A stretch of 64,000 nt of DNA from NCBI GenBank assembly GCA_933207985.1, contig OW240917.1, positions 244,948,769 through 245,012,768 of the forward strand. Reading direction: 5' to 3'. Positions within the stretch are counted from its first letter, which is position 1, and each line of letters begins with the position of its first letter. The notes below the pieces were generated by a model, which was not told the DNA's origin, did no database searches, and was given only the letters and a program-made list of their open reading frames with translations. Positions 42,801 through 52,970 of this stretch are shown piece after piece. Source of the stretch: Pelobates cultripes (lineage: Eukaryota; Chordata; Amphibia; Anura; Pelobatidae). A program made the position numbers and the translations under genes.

Positions 42801-45140
42801 TTAGGAAAGTTGAAAACAGGAAAAATATGTATATCAGACTAAAATGCCAAATTTGAGTCAGCATATCCTGACCTTGAGCATTTTGGTCCTAAAATCTAGA
42901 AAAATACTTCTGGCCCTGGTAGTTCCGAGAAATGGCCATCAGATCCAGGTAGGTTATCAGTCAAATCTGAGTCAACCCTGAGGATACGTCGGGACATAGT
43001 TGCCATTCCACCTTGTCCACAGTTACTCGGCTCAGGTAATCAGCCATTGTATTCTGAGCCCCTGGTTGTTCTTCTGTGCCCATCATGGGCTGTAATTCCC
43101 TCATCAATAAGTGGCAGTAAAGTCCAACCTTGACGATTAATATGGGATACGATCGCATTGATATTTGAGAAAATTCGGACCCACTTGTTCTTCTGCAACC
43201 CTCTGAAGTAAAGAAGAGCTCTGAAAATGACTTGTAATTCCATACAATTGAATGGTAATATTGTGCCTTCCCTTATCTACAGACCTTGTGTAACATGGTC
43301 AGAACAGAATTGTGCAACTAATCTTTGAAAACTGGAATCCAAGCTTATAATTGACCAATGAGGTTCTGTTCACTGGAAACCCAGAGATATATTCTCTCTT
43401 TTCAGCTACCAGGTAAGGTGTAACTCCACTGATAGTGATATTGGCTGGCTCCATTTCATCTTTCTCTTGTTTAACCAAAATAGGAAGGACCTTTGAGGAA
43501 TCCTGAGATGCCATTGGGCCCATCTAACAAGTTTGATGGTAGAAGCCAGTATTCCTAGTAGTTGCATATACTTTCTCGTTGTTACCAAGTGAGAATGAAG
43601 CAACTGGAAGAGAAAACTTCCACAATCTGTGGAACTGTTCCTGAGATAGGGAAAAGGCAGAGCATAGAATTTTCCACCCAGAAATTTCAACCTCTGAGCT
43701 GGTGTGAAACTGCTTTTCTTGATATTCATCAAGCAGTCAAACTTCAGGAGTTCTGAAAGAACTATGTCCCTCTTTGTGTCTGCCTTTTGTGGGTCTGAGG
43801 CAACCAGAAGTAGATCATCCAGATAATGGAACCAGGTGGTGTTCTGGACTCTCAATATCACTATAAGCGCTTATAAGGTTCTTGTGGCTGCAGTGAAGAC
43901 AAATGGTAGGGCACTAAATTAGAAGTTCTCTTCTGAGATAATGCTGAAGATCTAGGGCTATTAGAATGTGATAGTAAGCATCCTTGAGATATATAGAGAT
44001 AATTAAATTATCCTTCCAAAGTGCTTGAGATATGGATCTGATTGACTCCATCCCGAAGACATTCAGCCTTTTGTTGGCCCTTCTTAGGTCCAGAATAGGC
44101 TTCCATGTGATTTTCTTTTAACACCAGAAAAGAGGCGAATATTGTCCCTGGAACCGCTCTTTTTATGCGGGGATATTCAAGACACTGGACGTCCTCGAGC
44201 AAAGTGTGAGGACGTCCAATGTCGTGTTGTGGAGTTAAATGCTGTACAAATCCAGGCTTTTATACTGTGATGCATTTAATCCGTGATGTCTTTAAACTGT
44301 GGTACGTTATGCAACTGTGCCTTACGCTGTGATGACTTTTATACTATGACTGGTACGTCCGAGGTCGGGAAAGGGTTAAAGGCACCCCCTGTATAAAGTC
44401 ATCATAGTATAAAAGTCATCACAGCCTAAGGCACAGTTGCATAATGTACCACAGTTTAAAGACATCACAGATTAAATGCATCACAGTATAAAAGCCTGGA
44501 TTTGTACATCGTTTAACTCCACAACATGACATTGGAGGTCCTCACACTTTGCGCGAGGACATCCAGTGTCTTGAATATCCCCGCAGGAAAACATTGATTC
44601 ACTGTCTTCCTATGAGGAAGGCCTAATGAGCACTCGTATTAGGTTCCCTCGTCGTCTTGATAATGCTAAAGGAGGAGAGTGATCCAGTGCCGAGGGGCCT
44701 CAGTTTTGTATTTATAACTTTATATTATTCTTTTAACTTCAAATGCTAGATCAAGATAAGCCTGTCTGAAAAAGTAGCTGACTTTCTTTCTCATTTATCC
44801 CACCTTTAAGGCTAATTTCTTGATAGAATTTGGAACGCTAAATATATTTTTGGGTTTGAAGTGATATAGAAGATTGCGACATTGGTTTTATTAATATTAT
44901 ATATTTTTTTTTTTGAAGGGCAGTGCAGGATGCACACCTACTGTCTTTTCTTCACATCCAATCAGATTTGAGATTCAAGACTGCATCAGCGTCAAGACAT
45001 TCAAAGCCGCGTTCTGTGGTTCCTGCGGCGTGAGACAGTGTGTACCTTATCAGACTTCAAATGAACTGGTGGATTTTCAATGCAGGACTGGAATAACCAG
45101 GAAAATGATGATGTTTATTCATTCGTGTGTATGTTATTAG
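30755..45140 (+). CDS. ccn5: CCN5 (WISP2)-like matricellular protein with CT domain
   Basis: Five coding exons, given separately, join in phase (0, 1, 1, 0) to 951 nt and 316 residues. CCN proteins are secreted, Cys-rich regulators of cell-matrix and growth-factor signalling. Order: signal peptide (1-20, Leu/Val/Cys-rich), IGFBP domain with GCGCCRIC at 49-56, VWC domain about 99-161, TSP1 domain from Cys191 ([12 protein letters not shown]), and a CT cystine-knot domain at 248-316. The IGFBP start [11 protein letters not shown] and the TSP1 tract [13 protein letters not shown] match human CCN5 better than the other CCN proteins as I remember them. Mammalian CCN5 is about 250 residues and ends after TSP1. 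This gene has the extra CT exon. The neighbouring ada gene supports CCN5. The alternative, another CCN paralogue, is less likely. Confidence 0.92.
31474..32131. mobile_element. T2-type MITE with internal 143-bp tandem duplication
   Basis: TTAAAGGAAAACTGTATTT at the left and GACTATAGAGTCCCTTTAA at the right. Inside, a segment starting TCACGCTGCTCTCCTTCA at 31708 is repeated at 31851, and GAGATCGATTATCTCAGC occurs four times. Lies in CCN5 intron 1. Confidence 0.75.
32656..33045. mobile_element. T2-type MITE, right end truncated
   Basis: TTAAAGGATCACTATAGTGCC at the left with the same body as 2579-3065 and 41646-42118. It stops inside the right arm near CAGACCACTTCATTTAA. Confidence 0.75.
33410..33674. 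mobile_element. Inverted-repeat MITE adjoining CCN5 exon 2
   Basis: The left ACACTCCAAACACCATAAC pairs with the right GTTATGGTGTTTTGAGTGTT. The right end (TTCCTTTGA, a mutated CCTTTAA) stops about 15 bp before exon 2. Confidence 0.65.
33688..33904 (+). CDS. ccn5: CCN5-like exon 2 (IGFBP domain)
   Basis: 217 bp after the T-rich tract ending TTTTTAG, with donor GTGAGC, leaving phase 1. It encodes 72 residues with the IGFBP signature GCGCC and the R-R-L-G-E-S-C tract. An alternative acceptor 12 bp downstream (CTCAG, exon from 33700) is also in phase and would make Gln directly precede Leu-Cys as in human CCN5; the first AG after the polypyrimidine tract is preferred here. Confidence 0.9.
34690..35303 (-). 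repeat. AT-rich element with hammerhead-like end, minus orientation
   Basis: On the minus strand, a hammerhead-like motif (35256-35302) is followed by AT-rich sequence with AATAAA and paired GGCTCTAAA motifs. The layout matches 16180-17009. The left border is approximate. Confidence 0.45.
35245..35361. repeat. Perfect 58-bp inverted repeat with 1-nt spacer
   Basis: Arms 35245-35302 and 35304-35361 are exact reverse complements around T35303. Each arm holds a hammerhead-like core (CTGAGGA ... GAAACGCG), so one motif lies on each strand. The right arm runs directly into the tail of a T2-type MITE (about 35362-35404). Confidence 0.95.
35304..35350 (+). ncRNA. Hammerhead-ribozyme-like motif (plus strand; mirror copy on minus)
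   Basis: CTGAGGA, stem II GCCG/CGGT closed by TTTGA, GAAAC, a minimal stem III through GCGT, and a 5-pair stem I (GCTGA with TTGGC, including G-U pairs). The mirror motif occupies 35256-35302 on the minus strand. A fold only; cleavage not shown. Confidence 0.45.
35648..35896 (+). CDS. ccn5: CCN5-like exon 3 (VWC domain)
   Basis: 249 bp after TATTTTCAG, phase 1 at both ends. The VWC domain reads [14 protein letters not shown] through [10 protein letters not shown]. Of two nearby donors, GTAACC at 35897 keeps phase 1 with the next exon. GTGAGA at 35890 is a stronger-looking site but would shift the frame. Confidence 0.9.
36693..37282. mobile_element. T2-type MITE nested in a hAT element
   Basis: TTAAAGGATCAATATAGGGCC at the left and GTGACTATAGTGTCCCTTTAA at the right. 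Confidence 0.8.
37545..38240. repeat. Inverted minisatellite (CCCCATGTCTCCCAGTG units)
   Basis: Units read CCCCATGTCTCCCAGTG at 37545-37740, then the complement CACTGGGAGACATGGGG at about 37745-38165, then the first orientation again to about 38240. Open frames here are repeat translations. Confidence 0.9.
38705..39700. other. CCN5 intron 3, no further feature
   Basis: AT-rich unique-looking sequence, with a tract of the ATTTCAAAAAATCAGAA type near 38900-39200 that may be an old repeat. Nothing coding recognised. Confidence 0.4.
39713..39915 (+). CDS. ccn5: CCN5-like exon 4 (TSP1 domain)
   Basis: 203 bp after TTTTAATCAAG, donor GTAAGC, phase 1 in and phase 0 out. It encodes a Ser/Pro/Arg-rich linker, then [15 protein letters not shown] and [12 protein letters not shown], a TSP type 1 repeat very close to that of CCN5. 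The short R-G-I-I-S-T-T-N-M tail leads into the CT exon. Confidence 0.92.
40184..40520. repeat. MITE-like element with strong internal hairpin
   Basis: Related to 1375-1720 (shared GGTTAAACCATTCTCAAA-type body). It contains a hairpin whose arms are near 40402-40435 (CTAAGTCAATCTGTAGCTCC) and its imperfect complement near 40480-40505 around a T/A tract. Confidence 0.5.
40527..40835. mobile_element. T2-type MITE
   Basis: TTAAAGGACCACTATAGGCAC at the left and GCACTATAGTAGTCCTTTAA at the right; a shortened copy in CCN5 intron 4. Confidence 0.8.
41646..42118. mobile_element. T2-type MITE
   Basis: TTAAAGGACCACTATAGTGCC at the left and TAGAGTGGTCCTTTAA at the right; closest to 2579-3065 (shared CCCACCCTCAGGGTC and CTGGACCTGGCACCCAGACC-type tracts). 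The 250-residue frame over it (41376-42128) is not a gene. Confidence 0.85.
42290..44165 (-). pseudogene. DIRS-type retrotransposon remnant (reverse transcriptase and RNase H)
   Basis: Minus-strand pieces in several frames read, in order, [14 protein letters not shown], then [12 protein letters not shown] (RT motif A, first Asp mutated to Tyr), F-H-Y-L-D-D-L-L-L (motif C) at about 43820, L-K-F-L-G, and an RNase H part ending A-D-Y-L-S-R near 43030. ADYLSR plus YLDDLL fits DIRS-like elements rather than LTR types. Stops and frame changes make it defunct. At 42300-42545, the segment TTTCCTGGCTAAT(C/G)ATGGCAGCAT occurs twice about 205 bp apart and may be part of the element's terminal repeats. 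Confidence 0.75.
44165..44585. repeat. Long imperfect palindrome, about 190-bp arms
   Basis: The left arm (about 44170-44360) and right arm (about 44388-44580) are inverted copies with scattered mismatches; both contain ATCCAGGCTTTTATACTGTG or its complement. The loop is about 25-30 bp. The outer parts resemble the body of T2-type MITEs (GCGAGGACATCCAGTG). Confidence 0.85.
44919..45140 (+). CDS. ccn5: CCN5-like exon 5 (CT cystine-knot domain and stop)
   Basis: 222 bp after a long T tract ending TTTTGAAG, phase 0. The 73 residues fit the CCN CT domain: [24 protein letters not shown] and [10 protein letters not shown], then Tyr and TAG. Eight cysteines are visible against ten in CTGF; the first Cys of the adjacent CC pair and the final Cys are absent. 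The frame is open and phase-compatible, which argues for use rather than relic status, but transcript proof is needed. Confidence 0.88.
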   Translation, partial: GSAGCTPTVFSSHPIRFEIQDCISVKTFKAAFCGSCGVRQCVPYQTSNELVDFQCRTGITRKMMMFIHSCVCY

Positions 45141-46150
45141 TGTAAGAATAAGTACACCTGTTATAACTGCAAAAACAAAGCCAGCCTTTTTAGTACGAAT
45201 TACATTTATTTGAAATAAGAACTTGGATAAAACCATTATATGTTGTCTCGTGGTAATGTTAAACATCAATTTAACAGAAGAAAAAATTATATAACAAAAA
45301 ACAAACAAAAATGTGTGTTTCTCCGTTTTAAAAGTAAACGTATCATTTTAGATATGTTAAAAATACCTCTGCTGGGTGAAGGTATTTGAATCAACTTCAA
45401 CGAACGCCCCATATTTTTTATTTCCACTGGAAAAAGAACAGCTTGTCTATTGGGTATTTTTTTAATAGAATTTTTAAAGATCTATTTATGCAGCGTAGCT
45501 AAGCCTGAACATTTTGCAATATTGTATGCTGATTGACACCAGCGTTAAATAAACATCTGAGTCAACTGTTAAAAATGTCCAGCAAATGCCAAGGGACACA
45601 ATATGATTATATTAAATGACAGTCTTATTGCATATATTGTTCAAACTAAGTTATTTGCGATATACCTAAACCTGGCTATTTCTTATATAGTTCAATTTTT
45701 TTCCATAGCGCAGCCTGAAACTCTACTATTACATGTGTAAAAAGAGGAAAAGGACTGGGTGGACTTTCAGGATGCCTGTTATTATCAAACTTATTCAGAT
45801 TGTTTTCAGACACTCTCTATAGCAGCGATTGCCAAACTCTATTTTTAAGTCTCACCAACAGTCCAGTATTTAGAAATTCCCCATATCAGTTCCTGTGGGT
45901 GTATTGATGAAACCTGAACTATTGGGTGCCACTACTACTTAGAAATATTTCTCTCCACGTACTGCGGAATTTGTAGAAATACTTTGCAAGTTCTGCTCAT
46001 CCTTAGACTGAGACGTTTTGGCACTGTGACCATTGTTTTAAACTGTTTACTTTATGAATATTTTCACATTAAGTATCAAACTATGCATTTTATTTTTTTA
46101 TAAATCATATTATGTATGTATTACAAATAAATGTTTTTAGTTACTGTTTT
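45141..46150 (+). other. ccn5: CCN5-like 3' UTR (candidate)
   Basis: Non-coding, AT-rich sequence without clear repeats. Candidate AATAAA signals lie at 45548-45553 and 46126-46131, allowing a UTR of about 0.4 or 1.0 kb. Which one is used is not visible. Confidence 0.5.
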
Positions 46151-47080
46151 TTTGTTGACGTTATCTAATTCGTGTGCGCAGGTAAGCATGGGGAGGGGAT
46201 AATTTGCCGAGGGAATCAGAGCGATCCGTTCGATGCATATTATTGATCATGGTTTTGATTTTAAAATGATCTTTCAGATTTGACTGGTAGATTGCTTCGT
46301 CATAGGTGTTTTAGGCCAAATTATCTCAAATTGATGCACATATTTCTATGCCCCAAAATTTTTAATTAATTTTTAAATGTTCTTTGAATTGCCAGCAATG
46401 CTCACCAGTAAATAACCGTGAAGGATACTCTGCCTAATGTTCAAAGATCGCTTGTGTCTTCTACAACTGCAGTCTTTTCCACTAGGGTAGATTTCAGGCA
46501 AAAGTATCCGAACTTGAAACATAGCTGACTTTTTACGGTTTGACTACTTTTGACAAAAATTTTGAATTCACTCTGAATTGACTTTGATTTCTCTGCAATT
46601 TACATTTGAGCGAATAAGACTGAGAGTAAAATAATTCAGAATTAGCAATACGCATGATGACCAAGTGTTGTTTTGAAGCATTAAGACTAAATGGCCTCCT
46701 ATTTCTGTCAAACTATGTCTGCAAGCGCATTAACTTCGTAATGTACAGTCCAGACATAACATTTCCACTGAGCCGTGTGTCGGCCTATAAACGGCACATT
46801 TTATCCCTCTCTTGGCAAACAATACAAGTAATTCATCATTTCACACACAGTAATTATTTGTGCAGGTAGTGCGAAATTTTTTAAAATGTATCTGAACTCT
46901 TTCTTCCAAAATTAGGAATGTTTTCAAGTGACTACTTTCCACTGGTTGTTCCATTCATGGGGGATTATATCACGGAGTCTCCGAGGGGCTTTGATGAGCT
47001 AGATCACAGGAGAGGTTTTGTGGTAGGGAGATTACATAGCTCTTTATAGTATGTATTGTTATATGGTTCATATATATGTG
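46150..47080. other. Downstream flank of CCN5, no gene recognised
   Basis: AT-rich; no exon or RNA gene seen. Confidence 0.45.
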
Positions 47081-48440
47081 TATACTTTGTGATAGTCTAG
47101 TGTAGCATAGGGGGTCAATGATTTGCAAGTGTAGTGATAGTATAGTGTATTGTATAAGATCATGTTTGTGATAGTGTAGTGAAAGGTTTATGTTTAGTGA
47201 TAATGTAGTGTTAGTGTAGTGAAAGGTTAATGTTTAGTAATAATGTAGTAATGGTGGAGTGTAGGGGCGAATGTTTAGTGATAATGTAGTGATGGTGGAG
47301 TGTAGGGGTTAATGTTTAGTGATAATGTAGTGATGGTGTAGTGTAGGGGTTAATGTTTAGTGATAGTGTAGTGTAGGGGCTAATGTTTAGTAATAATATA
47401 GTGATGATATAGTGTAGGGGTTAATGTTTAGTGATGGTGTAGTGTAGGGATTAATGTTTAGTGATAATGTAGTGATGGTGTAGTATAGGGGTTAATGTTT
47501 AGTGATAATGTAGTGATAGTGTAGTGTAGGGGCTAATGTTTAGTAATAATGTAATGATGATGTAGTGTAGGGGTTAATGTTTAGTGATAAAGTAGTGATG
47601 TAGTGTAGAGGTTAATATTTAGTGATAATGTAGTGGTAGTGTAGGGGTTAATGTTTATTGATAATGTAGTGACAGTGTAGTGTAGTGGTTAATGTTTAGT
47701 GATAATGTAATGATGCAGTAGTGTAGGGGTTAATGTTTAGTGATAATGTAGTGTAGGGGTTACTGTTTAGTGGTAATGTAGTGATGGTGTAGTGTAGGGG
47801 TAATGTTTAGTGATGGTGTAGTGTAGGGGTTAATGTTTAGTGATAATGTAATGATGCTGTAGTGTAGGGGCTAATGTTTAGTGATACTGTAGTGATGGTG
47901 TAGTGTAGAGGCTAATGTTTAGTGATAATGTAGTGATGTAGTGTAGGGGTTAATGTTTAGTGATAATGTAGTGATGGTGTAGTGTAGGGGTTAATGTTTA
48001 GTTATAGTGTTGTGTAGGGGTTAATGTTTAGTGATAATGTGGTGATAGTGTAGGGGTTAATGTTTAGTGATAATGTAATGATAGTGTAGGGGTTAATGTT
48101 TAGTGATAATGTAGTGATGGTGTGTAGGGGTTAATGTTTAGCGATAATGTAGTGATGGTGTAGTGTAGCAGTTAATGTTTAGTGATGGCATAAAGATAGA
48201 ATAGTGGCAGGCATAGGCAACATTTGGCACTCCAGATGTTTTGGACTACACCTCCCATGATTCTTTGCCAGCATTATAAGTGTGAGAGCATTATGGGGAT
48301 GTAGTCTACAACATCTGCAGTGCCGAAGGTTGCCTATCCCTGGTGTAGGGGGTAATGTTTTAGTGCAGTGACAGTGTATTGTAATGTAGGGGTTAATGTT
48401 TAGTGACAGTGCAGTGATATTGTAGTGTAGTAATTAATGT
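47080..48440. repeat. Minisatellite array A (about 40-bp units)
   Basis: Units of GGGGTTAATGTTTAGTGATA plus ATGTAGTGATGGTGTAGTGTA with variable length, more than 25 copies. Interrupted by the MITE at 48208-48342. Confidence 0.9.
48208..48342. mobile_element. Palindromic hAT-like MITE inside minisatellite array
   Basis: CAGGCATAGGCAACATTTGG at the left and GAAGGTTGCCTATCCCTG at the right; same family as 27688-27823. Confidence 0.75.
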
Positions 48441-49485
48441 AGTGTAAGGGAACATTTTTAGAGTGTTGTGTTAGGGTAGTGTAGTGGGTAATGTTTAGAG
48501 TATTGTGTTAGCATGTGTAGTGGGTAATGTTTAGAGTATTGTGTTAGCGTGTGTAGTGGGTAATGTTTAGAGTATTGTGTTAGGGTAGTGTAGGGTAGTA
48601 TAGTGGGTAATGTTTAGATGATTGTAGTGGGTAATGTTTAGGGTATTGTGTTAGGGTAGTGTAGTATAAGGTAGTGGGTAATGTTTAGAATATTGTGGTA
48701 GGGTAGTGCAGTGGGCAATGTATAGAATATTGTGTTAGGATAGTGTAGTGTAAGGTAGTGGGTAATGTATAGAGTATGGTGTTAGGGTAGTGTGTTGTAG
48801 GGTAATGGGTAATTTATAGAGTATTATGTTAGGGTAGTGTAGTGTAAGGTAGTGGGTAATGTATAGAGTATTGTGTTAGGGTAGTGTAGTGTAAGGTAGT
48901 GGGTAATGTATAGAGTATTGTGTTAGGGTAGTGTATTGTAGGGTAGTGGGTAATGTATAGAGTATTGTGTTAGGGTAGTGTAGTGTAGGGTAGTGGGTAA
49001 TGTATAGAGTATTGTGTTAGGGTAGTGTAGGGTAGGGTAGTGGGTAATGTATAGAGTATTGTGTTAGGGTAGTGTAGGGTAGTGGGTAATGTATAGAGTA
49101 TTGTGTTAGGGTAGTGTAGTGTAGGGTAGTGGGTAATGTATAGAGTATTGTGTTAGGGTAGTGTAGGGTAGTGGGTAATGTATAGAGTATTGTGTTAGGG
49201 TAGTGTAGTGTAGGGTAGTGGGTAATGTATAGAGTATTGTGTTAGGGTAGTGTAGTGTAGGGTAGTGGGTAATGTATAGAGTATTGTGTTAGGGTATGTA
49301 GTGTAGGTAGTGGGTAATGTATAGAGTATTGTGTTAGGGTAGTGTAGTGTAGGGTAGTGGGTAATGTATAGGGTATTGTGTTAGGGTAGTGTAGTGTAGG
49401 GTAGTGGGTAATGTATAGGGTATTGTGTTAGGGTAGTGTAGTGTAAGGTAGTGGGTAATGTATAGAGTATTGTGTTAGGGTAGTG
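48440..49485. repeat. Minisatellite array B (about 47-bp units)
   Basis: Units combining GGGTAATGTATAGAGTATTG and TGTTAGGGTAGTGTAGTGTA. The right-hand copies (48820-49485) are much more homogeneous than the left ones, and share TAATGT and GTAGTGTAG words with array A. Confidence 0.92.
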
Positions 49486-49489
49486 TTTT

Positions 49490-50545
49490 TGTTGCAATGC
49501 ATTTACTTAGGGTCTCCCCAAGCTAAACAATCATACATTATAAAAACTCAAACAAACAGAAATAAAGTTCTATATTTATATGAACTTGTTTAGTTCTTAT
49601 TTTATGCCGTATCTGCTTCATTAATATTTTTGTCATGTTTTTTCATGTATTTATTTCATTTTATGTCCTATCTTATTGTGTTTTAAAGCCAATATACGTC
49701 TGTGCCCATACGCAGTCAGGTGATAATTACTGGTTTATGTCTCTAGTGTTCTAAACTGGGAACACTGGCAACTGACTGACTGCATATTTTTTTTAAAGAA
49801 TTTTGCTTAAAATAGTCTTTATAGGTTCATTTTGTAGCACCACAGGTGTCTGACCGAGTAGCATGACCTCAAATATCTCCACATGTCTGCATACACTACA
49901 CCCTTAGTATAATGTTTTTCTTTCCCTTAAACCTAAAATTAGAATTATGGCGCTGAGAAGATGTAAACACACCTGGATGTCATAAAAAATTAACAAAACT
50001 GTCTAAAAATAATCTTTTAATATTATTTGTAGCTGACCAAAAGAGCATTACCTTTCAAAGAGAATTAAAAAAAAAAAACATAAAAAAAAGAAAAATATAA
50101 AACACAACGACTCCTATATAACTTGGAATAAATGCACTTAAACAGTTTGCGCAAAATATCCAGCATTGCAGGGTTAGGACGCTTTAAGCACTATAACCAC
50201 TGTGGTTTATTGGTTTTTATAGTGCTACATACCGGCCACCATTTCAATGGACAAAAAGTGGTACATTCATTTTGAGGGGGGGGGATGAGTGTGGGTATGG
50301 AAAGGGGGGAGGGGGCTCCCTGATAATTTAATGTAATTTAGAACAAGAACATTGTATCTTATTTACACAGACTCATTTCAAAACAGATTTATTGTAGTTT
50401 AAAGACACATTACTGGGGGAATTATCATCCTTCTCAACTGTCCCGGTATTGGCAGGTCAATCCCAATTTTGGGGTGCTGTCCAGCTGTCCCTCTTTAGTT
50501 TACCGGCGTCACGCATCTGACCCTTAATCTCGATTTCCTTCATTA
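49490..50545. other. No gene recognised
   Basis: AT-rich, with a short G-rich tract at 50273-50310 and a degraded repeat resembling that at 3866 immediately after array B. Confidence 0.4.
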
Positions 50546-50548
50546 TTT

Positions 50549-52473
50549 TTAACCCCTTAAGACCGGAGGGAGTACAATTACGCCCTATTTTAGGCGGCTC
50601 TAAACGCCGCCGGGCGTAATTGTACGCCCTCCGGTCTTTCATTACTTACCCGGTAGATCCTCCTCCTCTGGTGCCCCCCGGCCATGTGTGAGTGGTCCTT
50701 GCGAGGACCCCACAATCACATGGCCGGGGGTAGCTGCCTCCTGCGTTGCCAGCAGGGGGGCTGCCTGTAATGACAGGTGGTCCCCCTGCTGGCTGGAAAT
50801 TAAATTAAAATAAATTAATTAAAAAGTAAACTGTAAAAAAAAAATATATATACTTAGATCATATATATATATTATATATATATATATGATCTAAGTATAT
50901 ATATATACACATATACATACACACACATACACTGTCTAGGTGTATTTTACTATTAATATATATATATAATTTTATATATATATATATTAATATCAAATTA
51001 CACGTAGACTGATACTGATTATATATATATATAATTATTGTTATATATATATATTTACATATAATATAAAAAAATTAAATATGTAAATACGTTAAAAAAT
51101 AAAATTAAAAAAATAATTAAAAAAATAATTAAAAAATATATAGATGTGTGTTATTCGTTGTAACTGTATTGTGATATTAATATATATATATTTATATCAA
51201 AATACACGTAGAACGAAATAATATATATATCTATATACATAAATATATACGTATATATATACCTATATATAAATAAAAATATTTTTTAAAAATTATATAT
51301 ATATACACATATAGTATATATATACATATATTAATTCTACATACATATTTATGTAATATTTTTACATAATTAGGTATCTTAATTAATTACAATTAGCGGG
51401 ACCTGCCTGACAACCCATGCCGAAAGTAGAGGGAATTTAATTTGCTAGCACTATATTTAACCCTATAACTTTCCAAGACACCATAAAACCTGTACATGGG
51501 GGGTACTGTTCTACTCGGGAGACTTCGCTGAACACAAATATTATTGTTTCAAAACAGTAAAATGTATTACAACAATGATATCGCCAGTAAAAGTGACGTT
51601 TTTTGCATTTTTCACGCACAAACAGCACTTACACGGACGATATTATTGCTGTGATACTTTTTACTGTTTTGAAACACAAATATTTGTGTTCAGCGAAGTC
51701 TCCCAACAGTACCCCTCATGTACAGGTTTTATGGTGTTTTCAAAAATTACAGCGTCAAATATAAGGCTTGTGTTTCATTTTTTTCACATTAAAATTCGCC
51801 AGATTGGTTACGTTGCCTTTGAGACCCTATGGTAGCCCAAGAATGAAAATTACCCCTATGATGGCATACCATTTACAATAGTAGACAACCCAAGGTATTG
51901 CAAACAGGGTATGTCCAGTCTTTTTTAGTAGCCACTTAGTCACAAACACTGACCAAAATTGGCGTTTTTTGCATTTTCCACACAAACAAATACTAGCGCT
52001 AACTTTGGCCAGTGTTTGTGGCCAAATGGCTGCTAAAAAAGACTGGACATACCCCATTTGCAATACCTTGGGTTGTCTACTATTGCAAATGGTATGCCAT
52101 TATGGGTGTAAATTTCATTCCTGGCTACTATAAAGACCCAAAGGCAACGTAACCAATCTGGCGAATTTCAATTTCAAATGTAACGTGCTATATTTGACCC
52201 TGTAACTTCCCAAAACGCCATAAAACCTGTACATAAGGGGTACTGTTTCACACGTGAGACTTTGCTGAATACAAATATGTGTATTTTATTGCAGTAAAAG
52301 CAAACAGTATTATGACATTGACAGTTAAAATGTCATGTAGAACTAAAAAAATCTAAAAAAATCTTATTTTCTCCCATTTTTTTCATATAAAATTATGTTT
52401 TAATAAATATTTGATATTAAATGAAAGCCCATTTTCACAACGTGTACATTTGGCTCCGTCCTTAAGGGGTTAA
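50549..52473. mobile_element. Large TTAA-flanked foldback element (CCCCTTAAG termini)
   Basis: 1,925 bp from TTAACCCCTTAAGACCGG to GTCCTTAAGGGGTTAA, with the same termini as the 80-bp MITEs. Internally it has a GC hairpin (50570-50637), a TATATA-rich block (50840-51370) and two large imperfect inverted repeats centred near 51600 and 51960. No transposase frame, so non-autonomous; piggyBac-like by TTAA and CCC ends (inference). Confidence 0.8.
50840..51370. repeat. TATATA-rich block
   Basis: Alternating AT tracts with several palindromes, inside the TTAA foldback element. Confidence 0.9.
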
Positions 52474-52754
52474 ATTATTTGAAGATGTTTCTGTTTAGAT
52501 TGTTCAATAAACACTCAGTGTGACCATTCCTGTCTGTGCTCACTTGCACTGAAGTGTACTGAGTTCTCGGTCGCTAGTGTGAGTATGTGGGTGCACCTTT
52601 CACATTCCCTCCATTTTTATCAATACGCGATAGATGCAGATTATGAAACCAGTTCTACATATTATTTCTGACTATCACACACTTTCTTCATTCAAATCAA
52701 TACTTTTTTGATGTATGATGTGTGTATTGATATTAATTAAGAATCAGACAATCA

Positions 52755-52970
52755 GATACATTAATTATTTTTATTATTATTATACCGCAATATACAGGCA
52801 GACATTTTAACATTGCTGCAATTCTCATGATTAATAATATCCGATTGATCCAGAGGAAGGCAAATAAAACCCCCGGTGGATGATGTCTCACAGAGGGAAA
52901 AAAATTCCTTCCTGACCCCATTTATGGCGATCGGCTTAAAACCCTGGAACAACCACCCAATGTGTTTAAC
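52755..52970. repeat. Probable dispersed repeat
   Basis: The stretch with GATCCAGAGGAAGGCAAATA and AAAATTCCTTCCTGACCCCA has the look of a widespread vertebrate repeat tail. This is recalled by eye and the class was not assigned. Confidence 0.35.

Noticed and set aside
42290..44165. Functional reverse transcriptase gene
   Set aside because: Motif A Asp is mutated and the frame is broken by stops and shifts, so it is treated as a dead retroelement.
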